From: Branchiostoma lanceolatum
Lineage: Eukaryota > Chordata > Leptocardii > Amphioxiformes > Branchiostomatidae
Direction: 5' to 3'
Assembly: GCF_035083965.1 (NCBI RefSeq)
Contig: NC_089739.1
Span: 5,462,198 to 5,526,197 of the forward strand
DNA length: 64,000 nucleotides
The notes under the pieces are model-generated. The model was given only the letters and a program-made list of their open reading frames with translations. It searched no databases and had not been told where the DNA came from. Position numbers and translations under genes: made by a program. The first letter of the stretch is position 1, and each line of letters begins with the position of its first letter. Positions 34,501 through 46,135 of the stretch are shown here, in pieces.

Positions 34501-37500
34501 AATTGATCGTCTTGTAAACTTGCGCATGCGTTTTTACGGTCGTTGTCCTTTTTACTTGGGTCACAGTTGTAATCAATATACACAAACTGTCAATCTTAGT
34601 TATCGGTAGAATGAACAAAGACAATGCTGCATTCTGGCTGAGTCAAACCTACTAATTCAGAACGTGTCCTTGAGGATCAAATTTCTTCGGTAACTTTTAA
34701 CATTCTTTCAACCATAGTTGTGTATACTAAGGCGTCCTTGCAAGAAGAATACTCGCAAATGATAAGAAAAACGTGCACTGTATTAAGCGGCTGGAAACAG
34801 AAACCAAAGTGTTCTACTTTGTGATATTTTTGAAGCCAATTGAGAATTTGAAGCAGTTGTTGGAATTTGGTGTGGGTACAGTGTGCTGGGATTTGTTTTG
34901 ACATGCATATGTCGTAGCTAAAAACTAATCACTGTACGTTTTTGTACTTCTCAACACTATTAAAGTACAGAACATATACGTTACACTAAGTATGAGTTTT
35001 TGACACCAAGTGACTGATTATCGTCTCTTAATTCAGATTCAGGAATTAGGTGCGTGGTACTTTTAGGGTGGGATCACCTTCGTCGTACGAAAGTCGTACG
35101 ATCGCAACCTAAGGGCAATATTTGCACATGTGTCATATAGAATTCACCAACAGCTGTCTCCTTATCAAAATGGCTGATTTAGATCCTCGTCGGCGGTTAG
35201 TTATGTCACAACCTGCTTGAAAACTCAACAACATCAAAATCGTACGACGACCTACGACACATATGACCGCACCCCAAGGGTGGACGATTTTGTTACCATG
35301 ACGGGGATGTTGTTTTGAAGAACAATTTTTTGTATCTTCTATTTTTTTCAGGAACGTCCTATATCGTGTTTGGCCTCGGCCCTCCACTCGGCTTCGTCCT
35401 CAGCTCCTTTGCCGTCAGGATTTACGTCGACATAGACAAGGGGATCGACCCGGCCACCCTCGGGCTAACCCCCGCCAACCCGCTGTGGGTCGGTGCCTGG
35501 TGGATAGGGTTCTTCATCTGCGGAGTCGGACTGTTAGCAACGGCATTCCCCATGTTCTTCTTTCCACATGGTACGTGTTCTTTGGAAACATACGTCATTG
35601 CATACGTCATTGTGTTCTTGCGGCCAAGCAATGATTGGCATAAGAACAACATTTGGTCAGGGAAAGTGGTTTTGAACGGAGAAATTGAGTAACCTTCATA
35701 ATTTTGTACGGCAATTTTATGGAAAAATAGGTCGGGTATTAATTAAGAGAACATGTCTGGCGAAATTTAAGGTAACGGCGACCTGATTAGCGAATAGTTT
35801 TCTTTCTACGCGTTTGGATGTGATCAGCGTGTGTGATCAACGAAGATCAACGTCCCTGCACTCGAGGCTGAATATCAGAACAGCGCTTGTTAAATTATTG
35901 GGTATATAATGTGATATAATCATGTGATATATTGTTGCCATTTTCTCTTCAGCCCTGAAGAGACCCTCAGACAGTGACGTGATTCAGAAGAAAGACAAGA
36001 GCGAGAAGAAGAAGATGCTCCCGATGATGGACATGGACCGGGGCCCTCCCCTGCTGGACCCAGCCAAGGGACTCTGGAAGCAAATCAAAGGTATGTATGA
36101 GTTAGTGAAAGGTCGAAGTTTCTGAGGAATTTTCTGAGGGAAGTAAAACAAAAATACGCAGACTACCAGGAGCTGTTCAGAACACTGAAGTCCAGGTCAG
36201 AATTCGAACTCCCCAACCCTGTGGCTGTTTTCGGTGGGTTAGGCTTTTGTGTTCTTATGTTTTGAACTTCGAATTCGTAGTTTTCTGATTACACTGTCAG
36301 TAGAGTGGCAGGAAGTAACGTGGAAAGATAGTACCCGCTAAGGTCACCGCAAAGGTCAGACTTGTGGAAGTGACAGGAAGTAGAATCAGAGCCAATGGAG
36401 GTGATAGAACTAGTCCTTTATCAGACATGACAGGTATTCCAGGTCACGGGGTCGCTGGAAGAACCTATGAATTTACGGGGAGGTATTGTTTTTTTATTTG
36501 TCTGTATGTCTTTATTTTCAAAGTTATATATTTTCCATAGAGTCACAAGAAGTGATCAATCAAAACAATATTTTCATGATCGACGAAATAAATTACAGAA
36601 GACATACGAGAGACTACAAATTTCACGGAGGTATGAGATCTTCAAACTCTTGTTTTTTCCAGGAATGACGAAGAGTCTGAAGGAGGTGTTGACAAACGGC
36701 GTGTTCCTGGTGCTGTGTCTGTCCGGGGTCTGCATGGTGTCCACATTCGGCGCCTTCTCCTTCATGCCTAAGTACCTGGAGCTGCAGTTCGGAGTACCGA
36801 AGTCACAGGCAAACATGCTGTTGGGTAGGTAACTCAGGTCTCTCTCTCACTCACTCACTCACTCACTCACTCACTCACTCACTCACTCACTCACTCACTC
36901 ACTCACTCACTCACTCACTCACTCACTCGTTCACTCACTCACTCACTCACTCGTTCACTCACATACTCTCTCTTTCTCATTCATGCATTCACTCCTCATG
37001 CATTCCTTCGACCTTTCTTCCTTCACTCACTCAGTCACACTATAATCATTCACTCACTCACTCACTCAGTCACCCACTCACTCACTCACTTGCTCGCTCA
37101 CTCAGTCACTCACTCACGTACATTCACTTACGTACATTCACTCCTCTCTTATTTACTAACTCACGTACATTCACTCCTTTTATTCTTTCACTGTCACTCA
37201 CTTAGTCACTCACTCACTCAGTCTCTCCTTCCCTGATTAACTAAGTAACTAACCAACCAACCAACCAACCAACTAACTAACTAAGTAACTAAATCGATCG
37301 ATCAATCAATCAATCAACTAATCAACCAACCAATCAATCGATATCTGTTCTTCCATATCCAGGAATAGTGATGTTGCCGTCCACCGTTTTCGGCATCGTC
37401 GGGTCAGGGATCGTCATCAAGAAGTTCAAGTTGACGCCTGTGCAGTGCCTGTACATGTCCGCCACCTCGGTCTTCCTGTCCTCCCTCATCAGCATCCCGA

Positions 37501-39127
37501 TGTTCTTCCTGACGTGCCCGCAGCCTCCTATGGCGGGAGTCACCATTCCGTACGGCTACAGGTACGTACCATGATTTACATTCGCCCGGACGGGAGACCT
37601 GGAGCATCACCGTCTTGTATCAGCCAACGAAAGGGTATGTCACCCCGTAAGGGGCGGTACAACCCCGACGGTGCACATCGCACGTAAACACGTCGCACGT
37701 AAGCACGTCGACTACCTACCTACCTACCATGATAAAAGGGGTCAAGATGGTCTTGTGGTTAGGGTTGTTGACTGAGAGCCTAAACCTTCTGGGTTCGAAT
37801 CAATAGCAGGCTATTCTTGGAGAGGCACTTATTACAAATATTTCCTTAGGTGAGGCGACCTAGTACCTAGCTACTCAGGTGAAAATGAGTAGCTAGCTTT
37901 GGTTGGGGACGTCCTTTTGGATGGAATGTAAACGTAGGTCCTGTGGTTGATTGTGGTTATCGAAAATACTAGGGGTCCATCCCGATGTAAGTGGATCAAA
38001 CCTCACAGTCCAGTACCGTCCCCTGCCTCTGTCATCATTAAACCATTTACAAACACATGTTGAACATGTATTTCTTTTGCCACAGCCCCTTCATGCCGAA
38101 CGCCCCCTACCTGAAGAACGGAGACATCAACTTGATCTCCTCCTGCAACACCGGCTGCAACTGCAACCTGGACAAGTACAGTCCCGTGTGCGGGTCGGAC
38201 GGCGTCACATACTTCTCGGGCTGCCACGCAGGCTGCACCGAGAAGCAGAGCTTCATGCACCCGATGGGGATCATGATATCGGTAAGTCTCTCCAAATCAT
38301 CAAGGCGTAGATACCTACTTGCAAGTATGGACTCTGAAGCAATTGTGGGTAAAAGACTAACATCCAGCTGACGTTATATCTTATGACTGACTGACTTCTC
38401 TAGCATGATGAAAATCAACTCTTTAACATCATCAATCTTAACATTTCACTGAATGACAACAACTCAATATTTTGTAGCTAACAAAGAACAAAAACTAACC
38501 ACTATGACGCTGTAACAATAGCTCCTTACTTGTAAAAAGCACCGCTAACGGCGCGGTCATAAAAAAATCGTCGTAGATCGTCGTACGATTTTGATGTGGG
38601 CAGGCTGTGACAGAACCAACCGCCTACAATGCCGAAACAAGACAAATTGGTTTTGTACGACATATGCACGACTGTCCCAAGAATGCCCTCATTACGATCG
38701 TACAACGATCGTACGACGAGTATGACGTAGTTTACTAATGCCTAATGCACGTGTCGTTTCTCCGTCATACAGAGTACAGTGACTGCACCTGCATGGCCTC
38801 TTCTCTCACACTAACAACAACTCACACTGCTCTCAAACTTTCTAACGGTGGTGGGAACTCTTTAGAAAGTAACCCTGGAATAGAGACGGCCTGGGCGACT
38901 CTTAGAGCAGGGATCAAACCTGGAATGGAGACAAACTTGGTGACTCCTTCGGTAGTGAAGATGTCGACATACCAAATCCAAGATGGCGGTCGTAGCGACC
39001 GCAGTGCAACCTGGGGCATTTGTCAAAAACACTGTTCTGACGTAGTGATCCAGGCCGTGTTTGTTATGTTGGCGTCACTAACAGCATGGTCGTTTGGCTT
39101 TATCCCTGTCATCGTCTGTTGTCTGAG
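29356..39127 (+). CDS. Organic anion transporting polypeptide (OATP/SLCO), 13 coding exons, 3' end not found
   Basis: Coding exons: 29356-29504, 30048-30167, 30771-30895, 31356-31474, 32316-32417, 33014-33107, 35352-35570, 35953-36090, 36663-36824, 37363-37561, 38086-38281 and 38775-39127 (plus a 5' UTR part from 29284). All junctions are GT-AG with consistent phases and give about 658 residues. The family signature WVGAWWIGF is present (exon at 35352), and the first membrane segment starts WAAWLANPKLFVLCWC. Between TM9 and TM10 lies a Kazal-like loop, CNTGCNCNLDKYSPVCGSDG then FSGCHAGC, continued by SDCTC and GICQKHC. OATPs are 12-pass plasma-membrane carriers of bile salts, hormones and other anions. 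The last exon runs through TM10 and ends LR at a donor in phase 2. The usual final ~100 residues (TM11-12 with IPGPI) are not found downstream. Its loop between SDCTC and GICQK carries about 60 extra residues. It is either completed beyond the window or truncated. Confidence 0.85.
29588..29900 (+). repeat. Polypyrimidine mirror microsatellite (TTCC)n-(TCCC)n-(TTCC)n
   Basis: About 310 bp in the first coding intron of the transporter: a TTCC block, a long TCCC block, then TTCC again, all C/T on this strand. The nearly symmetrical order forms a mirror repeat able to make H-DNA. Long open frames here are low-complexity artefacts. Confidence 0.95.
30415..30650 (+). repeat. Degenerate (ACT)n trinucleotide repeat
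   Basis: Impure ACT/CTA units fill most of this stretch of OATP intron 2. Confidence 0.8.
31500..31540 (+). repeat. (CT)n microsatellite
   Basis: About 20 CT dinucleotides just after exon 31356-31474. Confidence 0.9.
32083..32272. mobile_element. Short inverted-repeat element, CGTACGAC family copy 2
   Basis: Begins GGTGGTCGCTTTCATG with GCCGTACGATCTTGATGTCG and ends GGTACGACGATTGTACGAC; related to copies at 415, 35064 and 38548. Intronic. Confidence 0.5.
33640..33850 (-). mobile_element. Possible SINE-like repeat on minus strand
   Basis: The stretch ends with a reversed B-box-like GAGAATTGAACCCGCATG. The minus strand also has an 83-codon open frame with no splice or family support. Assignment is weak. 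Confidence 0.3.
33880..35060. other. OATP intron DNA, unassigned
   Basis: Interior of the 2.2-kb intron 33108-35351. A short hairpin GCAGGAGTTGAACTCCTGC lies at 34157-34175; nothing else is recognised. Confidence 0.35.
35064..35278. mobile_element. Short inverted-repeat element, CGTACGAC family copy 3
   Basis: Best preserved copy: GGGTGGGATCACCTTCGTCG at the left and CGACACATATGACCGCACCC at the right are inverted ends, with CGTCGTACG and CGTACGACG just inside. It lies about 70 bp before an OATP exon. Confidence 0.6.
36841..37230 (+). repeat. (TCAC)n microsatellite, partly degenerate
   Basis: Pure CACT repeats to about 36926, then impure units. (AACC)n and (ATCA)n runs continue to 37345, just before the exon at 37363. 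Confidence 0.9.
37735..38010 (+). mobile_element. tRNA-derived SINE copy in OATP intron
   Basis: A-box GGTCTTGTGGTTAGGG and B-box GGGTTCGAATC, then a body with GGAGAGGCACTTATTAC, CTCAGGTGAAAATGAGTAGC and GGACGTCC. The body is shared with 44755-44945 and, inverted, with 49285-50330. Confidence 0.65.
38548..38735. mobile_element. Short inverted-repeat element, CGTACGAC family copy 4
   Basis: Begins GCGCGGTCAT with ATCGTCGTACGATTTTGATG and ends CGATCGTACGACGAGTATGACG. It lies 40 bp upstream of the last visible OATP exon. Confidence 0.55.
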
Positions 39128-39284
39128 GTAAAGTTTTAGGCTAATGTAAAGTTGGCGGTCTAACAAGTCCTTTTTTCGGTTCGATAACAAGGCTGCACGG
39201 CGATGGGTCAAAACTAGAGTCGATGTCATTGCCATGACGGCGTTTGGATTTCGACCGCGATTTAGCTGTCGTTAACGACAACAC

Positions 39285-39530
39285 TTACCTTACATCGCAA
39301 CCGATCATAACACTGCAACCGACATCGCTATCTTTACATATCGCAGCAATCGAGTCTTTACATCGCAATCGAGTCTTTACATCACATTCGAGTCGCTACA
39401 TCGCAACCGAGGCCTTGACACCGCAATCGAGTTCTTAAATCGCAACCGAGTTTTAAAACAGCAATCGAGTATTTAAAACAACAGTCGAGTTTTTAAAACA
39501 GCAACCGAACCTTAAAAAAGCGGTCGAGGA
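39285..39530 (+). repeat. Degenerate ~19-20 bp minisatellite
   Basis: Units resembling ACATCGCAATCGAGTCTTT repeat about a dozen times, changing to AAACAGCAATCGAGTTTTT toward the end. It starts about 160 bp after the last OATP exon. Confidence 0.75.
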
Positions 39531-40348
39531 TTAACTCCACGGGAGCCTAATCACATGTAGCACCTCGTTCACTTCACACCTTCTTAACACCTAATGGTTA
39601 TAGGCCACCGGAGGGCGCAAATAATCGACTAGTTAGGCATATGGCATTGGTCTCCGTTGGTTCAAGGAGGTTTAATCCTCCTTGGTTGATTGGAAACATT
39701 ATGCTGATTTGTTTATATATTTTTCTCATGAGATCTAATCTCATGAACGCAAACTTGAGTCAAACCACTCAAGGGACTGAGGGAAATGATTGCTGAGGAC
39801 AGGAGATTGCAGAGGACCAAGGAGAGGACGGGCTATGTAAAAATGGATGAACTGTTTGTTATGTCTTGTGACTGGAGGTGGTTCCCTGTGCCAGGTGGTT
39901 GCCCGACAAGGTTTGACTGTACTAAATTTCCTAAACTTTCACAGATTAACACTGAAATTGTTATAATCATCTGCATCTGGCACGCCCATGGATGATTGGA
40001 ATAATTTGTGGGGCGTCATCAGAAACAACACACATCCACATCTCACCTGCATGTTCTTAAGGAGTAAACATAAAATCCAATAATGGATAACACTGCAAAT
40101 ATAGATTTTCCGCAATAGTTATGCAAATTAAGTCATATTTGCATAATTTACTTCATTATGTACATTTCTGTCTAAGCTACCTGCATACTAAATATCATGG
40201 AAATCGGTTAATCCTTTGTTCAGTTATCCTCCTTGGAAGATTCTGACTGCAGTTCCAGAGCAAGCCGCTAGGGGGTCCAAAAGTACAGCACTTCTTCCTT
40301 ACATCACAATCTGCCACCAAAAAATAAGTGAACGCAGTGAGCACCGTT

Positions 40349-40590
40349 AGGGCCCTGTCACACTTGTGCGTATATTCAAGTGCGTATGAGTTGCGCATCA
40401 ACATTTCTTTGGTTTAAGTAAAGTTTGAGGGAAAGAAGTTGTTTTTCACTTTGACCTACCGTTGTGCAGCCTGCTTATCGAACCAAAGACATGACGTCAT
40501 CGGCTGCAAACTAAAAAAACCTAAACCAAAAATATGTTAATACGCAATTCCTGCGGACTTGTATGTACGCAGAAGTGTGACAGGGGCTTT
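40349..40590. mobile_element. Small TIR element, GGGCCCTGTCACA family
   Basis: The left end TTA-GGGCCCTGTCACACTTGTGC and the right end AAGTGTGACAGGGGCT-TTA form inverted termini with TTA on each side. TTA duplications are typical of PIF/Harbinger elements. Length about 240 bp, non-coding. Confidence 0.65.
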
Positions 40591-41806
40591 AAGGGCCCTG
40601 TCACATTTGTGCGTATATCATGGCCGTGTCAGTTGCGTATCAACATTTTTTTCATACGCAGGCGTGCGCACAATACGCACCTAATGCGTATCTCAATCGT
40701 TTTGTGAAAGTTTTACGTACGCAGGCACACGCAAGGTACGGCCCAGTACGCCTGATATTTTTGAAACTACCGAAAACTTTCGTGCGAACGCTGTTACGCA
40801 GCTCAGACGTTATAAATACGCAGTGCATACGTCCGACATCGGTCGAGTGCGGTACGAGCGCGCTTTGTGTTCGCGCTTTATACGCGGTAGTACGCTCTCT
40901 TGCGGCACGATCTCTGCGCAGCGTACACATAGCGTACTTGCAGCGCAGATACAACGCATGATGATCGAACGTATAGCGAATAATAATATACGTCACGAAT
41001 TAGTGCCGTTCGTCCTGCGATCGGGCAGCGCATTGTACGTATCAGTGGCGTATGACAAACGCAGAGATAACGAACGGATAGCGTACATATAGTACTCGAC
41101 GAACATCCGGGGTACATTCCAGATTGGGTAAATTATTGGTCGGGTATTCAATTTAGTTTAAGGGCAGAGAGAAAACAAACACAACCAGCAAAGTGTACAT
41201 AACTTTTGATTTAAATAATTATTGAAATGCCCCGCGCACATGCATCCCTGTTACATACACATAAAAGTTCTACTTGTCGTTACTTGTGGAGGCGTCTTCT
41301 AATAACAGTTTTCGTAACTACTGATATCGACGCAACCAAATTCACAGGGTAAATAATGGCTCTAAATGTCATGGAGTGTTCCAAAAGTAAAATTGGTTTC
41401 CCTGTTACACATATACAAACGGTCCTACTTGTCATCAGTTGTGGAGGCGTCTTCCCATAACAGTTTAAGTAAACACTAATATCAATGCAACCAAATACGT
41501 TCATAATTCGATTAGCATCAGTGGGAAGTGCGTCAGGCATGCGGTCGGCAGACGTTGTGTACGTCCGGAATACGCTCAACATACACACCTGATACGCAGC
41601 TATTCGCTGCAAGGATAACAGTATTGCGCACTTCATATGCAAATCATACGTGTCTCATATGCTGAATTCGTTACTCATGCGCTATATGAGCGCCGCGCAT
41701 AACTCAAGAAATTTGATATTTTGAGCGTACAACTGCGTATCGTCAAAATTTCATACGGAGCTCACGCGGAATTGCTTATACGCACAAGTGTGACAGGGAT
41801 TTAGGC
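40590..41806. mobile_element. Longer TIR element, same family, abutting the small copy
   Basis: TTA-AGGGCCCTGTCACATTTGTG at the left and GCACAAGTGTGACAGGGAT-TTA at the right. About 1.2 kb, dense in TACGCA/CGTATG words, with no transposase frame. Open frames inside (to 120 codons) look random and overlap on both strands. Confidence 0.65.
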
Positions 41807-41879
41807 CTCAGCTTGAGCGCGACGATAGCGCCGACAAGTAGAATGGGGGCATTAAAGTCATACATAAGACCAGAGGAGA

Positions 41880-42140
41880 GTGTTCTGGTTCGGCTGATGG
41901 CATTTTTCTGAATCCAAGATCGTATATTTGTATTGGTATTTACCGCCCACCAAATACTGACATCAGCAGAGAACTCAATAAATGTATGAAGGAATCCATG
42001 AGCACTATCAATAGCACCTCGTTACATTACCGGTGATTTTGATATTAATCCACTCAGCAACACAAACCAACATACCACCGACCATGTTAACGATATGTTT
42101 TCATATGGCTTCTATCCACTTATATCTAATTCCACGAGAA
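41880..42140 (+). pseudogene. LINE endonuclease fragment, frameshifted
   Basis: CIGIYRPPNTDISREL and, after a frameshift near 42025, TGDFDINPLSN give the YRPPN and GDFNxNPL motifs of APE-type LINE endonucleases. Truncated on both sides. Confidence 0.6.
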
Positions 42141-42517
42141 TAATACTCATTTTCACATATTAAAGAATAAAAAGACCGGTGGAATAAATCGCTTGGTTGT
42201 GTAAGAATAGTCTTTTTATTCATTAATATATGCAACTGAGTATTTGTAAGTTGAAAGAGCCAGTCATCCTCCATAGCCCAGAAACATGAAACTATTCCAC
42301 AATTCCAAAACAGGTGGATGGCTGTCTCTTCTTCCGCTAGAGTTTTATAGGCCCCATGTGGATAGTGCTTTAGTAGTAACTGTTCCAAATGTGAAAAGCA
42401 GCTCATATTGAAAAATTCTAGTATGGAAAGTTCATAAGGTAAGCTGTAATGTTGTTTCCAAAGTAAAGTTGTATTGAAGCGTTCTTCCCAAGAATGTTGT
42501 ATTTTGTTAGGATTCAC
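42101..42517 (-). pseudogene. C-terminal fragment of an L1-like LINE reverse transcriptase ORF
   Basis: The minus-strand frame of 138 codons has EEETAIHLFWNCGIVSCFW, the HLFxxCxxxxxFW cysteine-histidine motif at the end of L1/Tx1-type ORF2 proteins. There is no catalytic domain. It abuts the endonuclease fragment of a different LINE. Confidence 0.6.
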
Positions 42518-42924
42518 ACAGCTTTGCTTTTTTCATAAAAAGATTTACAAATATTTCTATACTTTTTTTTCTGAATTCCAAGTCCTGTCCCTAAGTCGGC
42601 GTACAAACCCATAAATCTGGGGATGCCTGCCTTAAAAACGATTTCCAATAGACTGAATTCGTAGAAATTAACTGGCTATATTGAAGTTCTGGACGGACAT
42701 ATACAAATTTTGAGGTGAAGTTCGCATAAGTAAGAAATCCATTTTCTGAATCCAAAATATCATTCAGAAATCAAACTCCTCCCGTATCAAAAGCTGTCAA
42801 AAATAATGGTCTTTTATTCTAAAATGTTTCTTATTTCAAAAGTTGAAATTTCTTCTCCTAAAACAAACAAGTATGGGGAAAGAAGGCAACCCCAGGTATG
42901 TCCGAAGACCGTGGATTGCAATTC

Positions 42925-43505
42925 ATCAATAAAGCGATAAACTCCACGGCCATTCCGGGACGATTTAGAGATGACCCACTCAACGGCAATACCGTCACTA
43001 ATAGCGGCGATTCGCCGTGGAATTCATCTATTTAGTGATGAACTCCACGGACATTCCGAGACGATTTAGTGATGAACTCAATGGCAATGCCGTCACTAAT
43101 AGCGGCGATTCGCCGTGGAATTCATCGATTAAGCAATGAACTTCACGGCCATTCCGAGACGATTCAGTGATGAACTCAACGGCAATACCGTCACTAATAG
43201 CGGCGATTCGCCGTGGAATTCATCTATTCAGTGATGAACTCCACGGACATTCCGAGACGATTTAGTGATGAACTCAACGGCAATGCCGTCACTAATAGCG
43301 GCGATTCGCCGTGGAATTCATCTATTTAGTGATAAACTCCACGGTCATTCCGAGACGATTTAGTGAGGAACTCAACGGCAATGCCGTCACTAATAGCGGC
43401 GATTCGCCGTGGAATTCATCTATTTAGTGATGAACTCCACGGTCATTCCGAGACGATTTAGTGATGAACTCAACGGCAATGCCGTCACTAATAGCGGCGA
43501 TTTGC
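42925..43505 (+). repeat. 98-bp satellite, about six copies
   Basis: GCCGTGGAATTCATC recurs at 98-bp steps (43017, 43115, 43213, 43311, 43409). Each unit also holds ACTCCACGG-CATTCCGAGACGA and GGCAATGCCGTCACTAATAG. Copies differ by a few bases. A decayed tail reaches about 43680. Confidence 0.9.
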
Positions 43506-44559
43506 TTGAGTGTGGCATCACTATGTATTGTCTTTTTTGATGTTGGAATAAGAAAAACGTGGAATTCATCGATTTAGTGAGGAACTCAACGACTATGCCG
43601 AGGCGATTCATAATTCATCGATTTAGTGATGAACTCCACGGCCATGCAGAGACAATTTAGAGATGAACTCAAAATTATGAACCCCACGGTCGCAGGAATC
43701 GTAATGAGATATACGGCCGCGGGAATTACTCTTACCAATTTGATAGCGTCCGACTTTGGAACCACGGAGCACTGGCCGGCCATGCCTCATATTTCCGGCG
43801 CGATTTCTATATTATGACAATTGGGAGGGTACGTTGCGAGTACGTCACCTTCGCTGAAAAAAACGCATTTCAACTGGTAGGTGGTTACATTTGGAGTTCG
43901 TTTGTTTGCTATGTGCATAATGTAACATTTTTTCGGGATCAAACTACATGAGCCATTTGCTTTGCCATTCCCCGAGGGCGTTCAGATCTCCTTGCAGAAG
44001 TTGTGAATCATTCGGGCTTGTGCGTCAGTGTGCCGGTTGAAATGGCGATTTTTGTTTTAGACTTTTAAAAAAAAACGCAAGTGGCAAAATGCCGCGAGCT
44101 CACCGCGAGCTTGCCGGGAGCTCACCACGCTGTTTGTTGTGTAAAAAGTGATATGTTAGTTTCAAATTTATACATATATTCGTATATTCTATAATATGTT
44201 ACCTTTATTGCACCTAGTGTCATAAGTGAACATCCTTAATTATCGCCTCAAATCCATTTTTGATGCATTTCACTAATTGTACATTGTATTTTGATAAATT
44301 GACAACACTGCGATTTCCAATGAATTGAAATCACTATCATCATCAAACTACATTCGGTCCATCCCCCTAGCTATTGATCTGTTTGCCAGTTTGGTTAAAC
44401 CTATCTTAGTGTATTGTAGTGAACTTACTGGAATAGATGCAGAGATCTAACTTTCAGTGGGATGACGCAATGTCCCAATGAACACATCAGAACATCTAGA
44501 TCTACAGCTACAATCCCCAACTTGATATCTAAATGTTGATGAACTCCATAGTTACGGCA

Positions 44560-44562
<3 letters not shown>

Positions 44563-44628
<66 letters not shown>

Positions 44629-44685
44629 CATCTATGTATCTATCTATCTATCTATCTATCTATCTGTCTATCTATCTATCTATTT
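44563..44685 (+). repeat. (TATC)n microsatellite
   Basis: About 30 TATC units with a few substitutions. Confidence 0.95.
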
Positions 44686-44754
44686 TTTTCATTAATTTTT
44701 AAAAATAATATATCTATATAGAATAACAAAATTGAGAATCAGCACACATTGTGC

Positions 44755-44945
44755 TGTGGCTTCGCGGTTCCCGGATTTGTCTCGTTGACGTTGTGCCCCT
44801 GGGAGAGGCACATTACTGGACATTTTTCTCACTTCACTCATCAGGTGAAAACGAGTACCTAGCTTCGGTTAGGGACGTCACTCTGATAGGACGTTAAATG
44901 GAGGTCCCATGTTTGAGGAGATCCTGACCTCCCGATGTAGACACC
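44755..44945 (+). mobile_element. SINE body copy
   Basis: GTTGACGTTGTGCCCCTGGG, AGAGGCAC, CAGGTGAAAACGAGTACCTA, TTAGGGACGTCAC and GGACGTTAAATGGAGGTCCC in the order seen at 37735-38010. Confidence 0.6.
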
Positions 44946-45329
44946 ATTATAGACGTTATTTATCTTTTTAATCATTATATACGAAATCAGGTCCGTCTTT
45001 TACATGATTAATGAGGAAAAGTTGAAATTCCCTTTCAATGTGCTATTTTTGGGATGACGACCAATATACGAGGACACATATGGACAGTGACAGGCTTTGG
45101 GTCAACATGTGGGCAGTGCTTTTCACAATGTCAATGGCGCTTTAAGGCATATGAACTGGGAACTGTGACATAGAGAGGAAAACCGATTGATAAATCGATT
45201 ATGTAAATACGGACATGATTTGTTTAATAAGTTTTGTACTTCAATCATGTACTTTTGACAAGTCTCCATGTTGTTCAGTTTTTCTGTGTCATATGGTTTT
45301 GTCATTACAGTTGTATTTGCGTATTAGTT

Positions 45330-46000
45330 ATTTTGATATCGATACTAGGCAAAGTGTTCTGTACTGTCCCGCTAAACAGGCTGAGAAGTGCAACAGACAG
45401 AAAACTCAGGGAGGAACAGGCTGTTTTCCGACCCAACAGGTCCTGCAGTGATCAAATATTCACATTACGAAACATTATTGAACAGAGTCTTAAGTTCCAA
45501 AAACCAATATCCTTAAACTTTATTGACTTTAAAAAAGCATTCGATAGTATACACAGAGAATCAATACTGAGAATCAGTACTCAGAATCAGTACTCAGAAC
45601 ATATGGTACACATAAAAGGTTCACAGACATCTTACGAGGGATCAAGTTGTTGTGTGAAGGTCGACTCAGCTATACTGACAGCTTTGATATAGTCACTGCA
45701 GTAAGACGGGTGTGTTCTATCCCCTCTGTTGTTCATTATCACCATAGATTATGTTATGTGTAAAGCCATGGACAACCCAAACTTTGGCCTAGTCTGGAAA
45801 GGAAGTAGTCGTCTGACCGATCTTGACTTTGCAGACGACATTACCTTAACAGCCGAGTCCCATCAAATTCTCCAAGATATGACCATCAACACAGAGACAA
45901 ATTCAGCCAAAGTAGGTCTGAGAATTAGCGGCAACAAAACCAAAGCAATGCAGGTTGGAGAGCACCCCCCCCCCCAAACACACATCTTTCATACAAGTTA
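45330..46000 (+). pseudogene. RTE-like LINE reverse transcriptase fragment (plus strand)
   Basis: EEQAVFRPNRSCSDQIFTLR and LNFIDFKKAFDSIHRESIL are RT blocks 1-2; after a break, LTDLDFADDI is the catalytic block (FADD) followed by GLRISGNKTKAMQV. Two frames with a stop at about 45690 show decay. Confidence 0.75.
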
Positions 46001-46135
46001 ACACCATTCGGCGAAGCTATGGGATCGCTGAACTCTAGTTGTAGAATTGATTAGCCTTGCTCTAAATGATGTAATGATGATAATGTAATGACGATGATGT
46101 AATGATAATGATGATGTGCTTACTTGCTTACTTAC

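Noticed and set aside
35571-35692. Extension of the OATP frame past TTTCCACATG
   Set aside because: The donor GTACGTG at 35571 and the in-phase exon at 35953 give the conserved continuation; the extension is intron.
40620-41117. Overlapping 80-114 codon frames on both strands
   Set aside because: They lie inside a non-autonomous inverted-repeat element with biased TACGCA content; no known domain.
42925-43505. CRISPR-like or tandem gene array
   Set aside because: Continuous 98-bp tandem units without unique spacers or a coding frame; it is a satellite.
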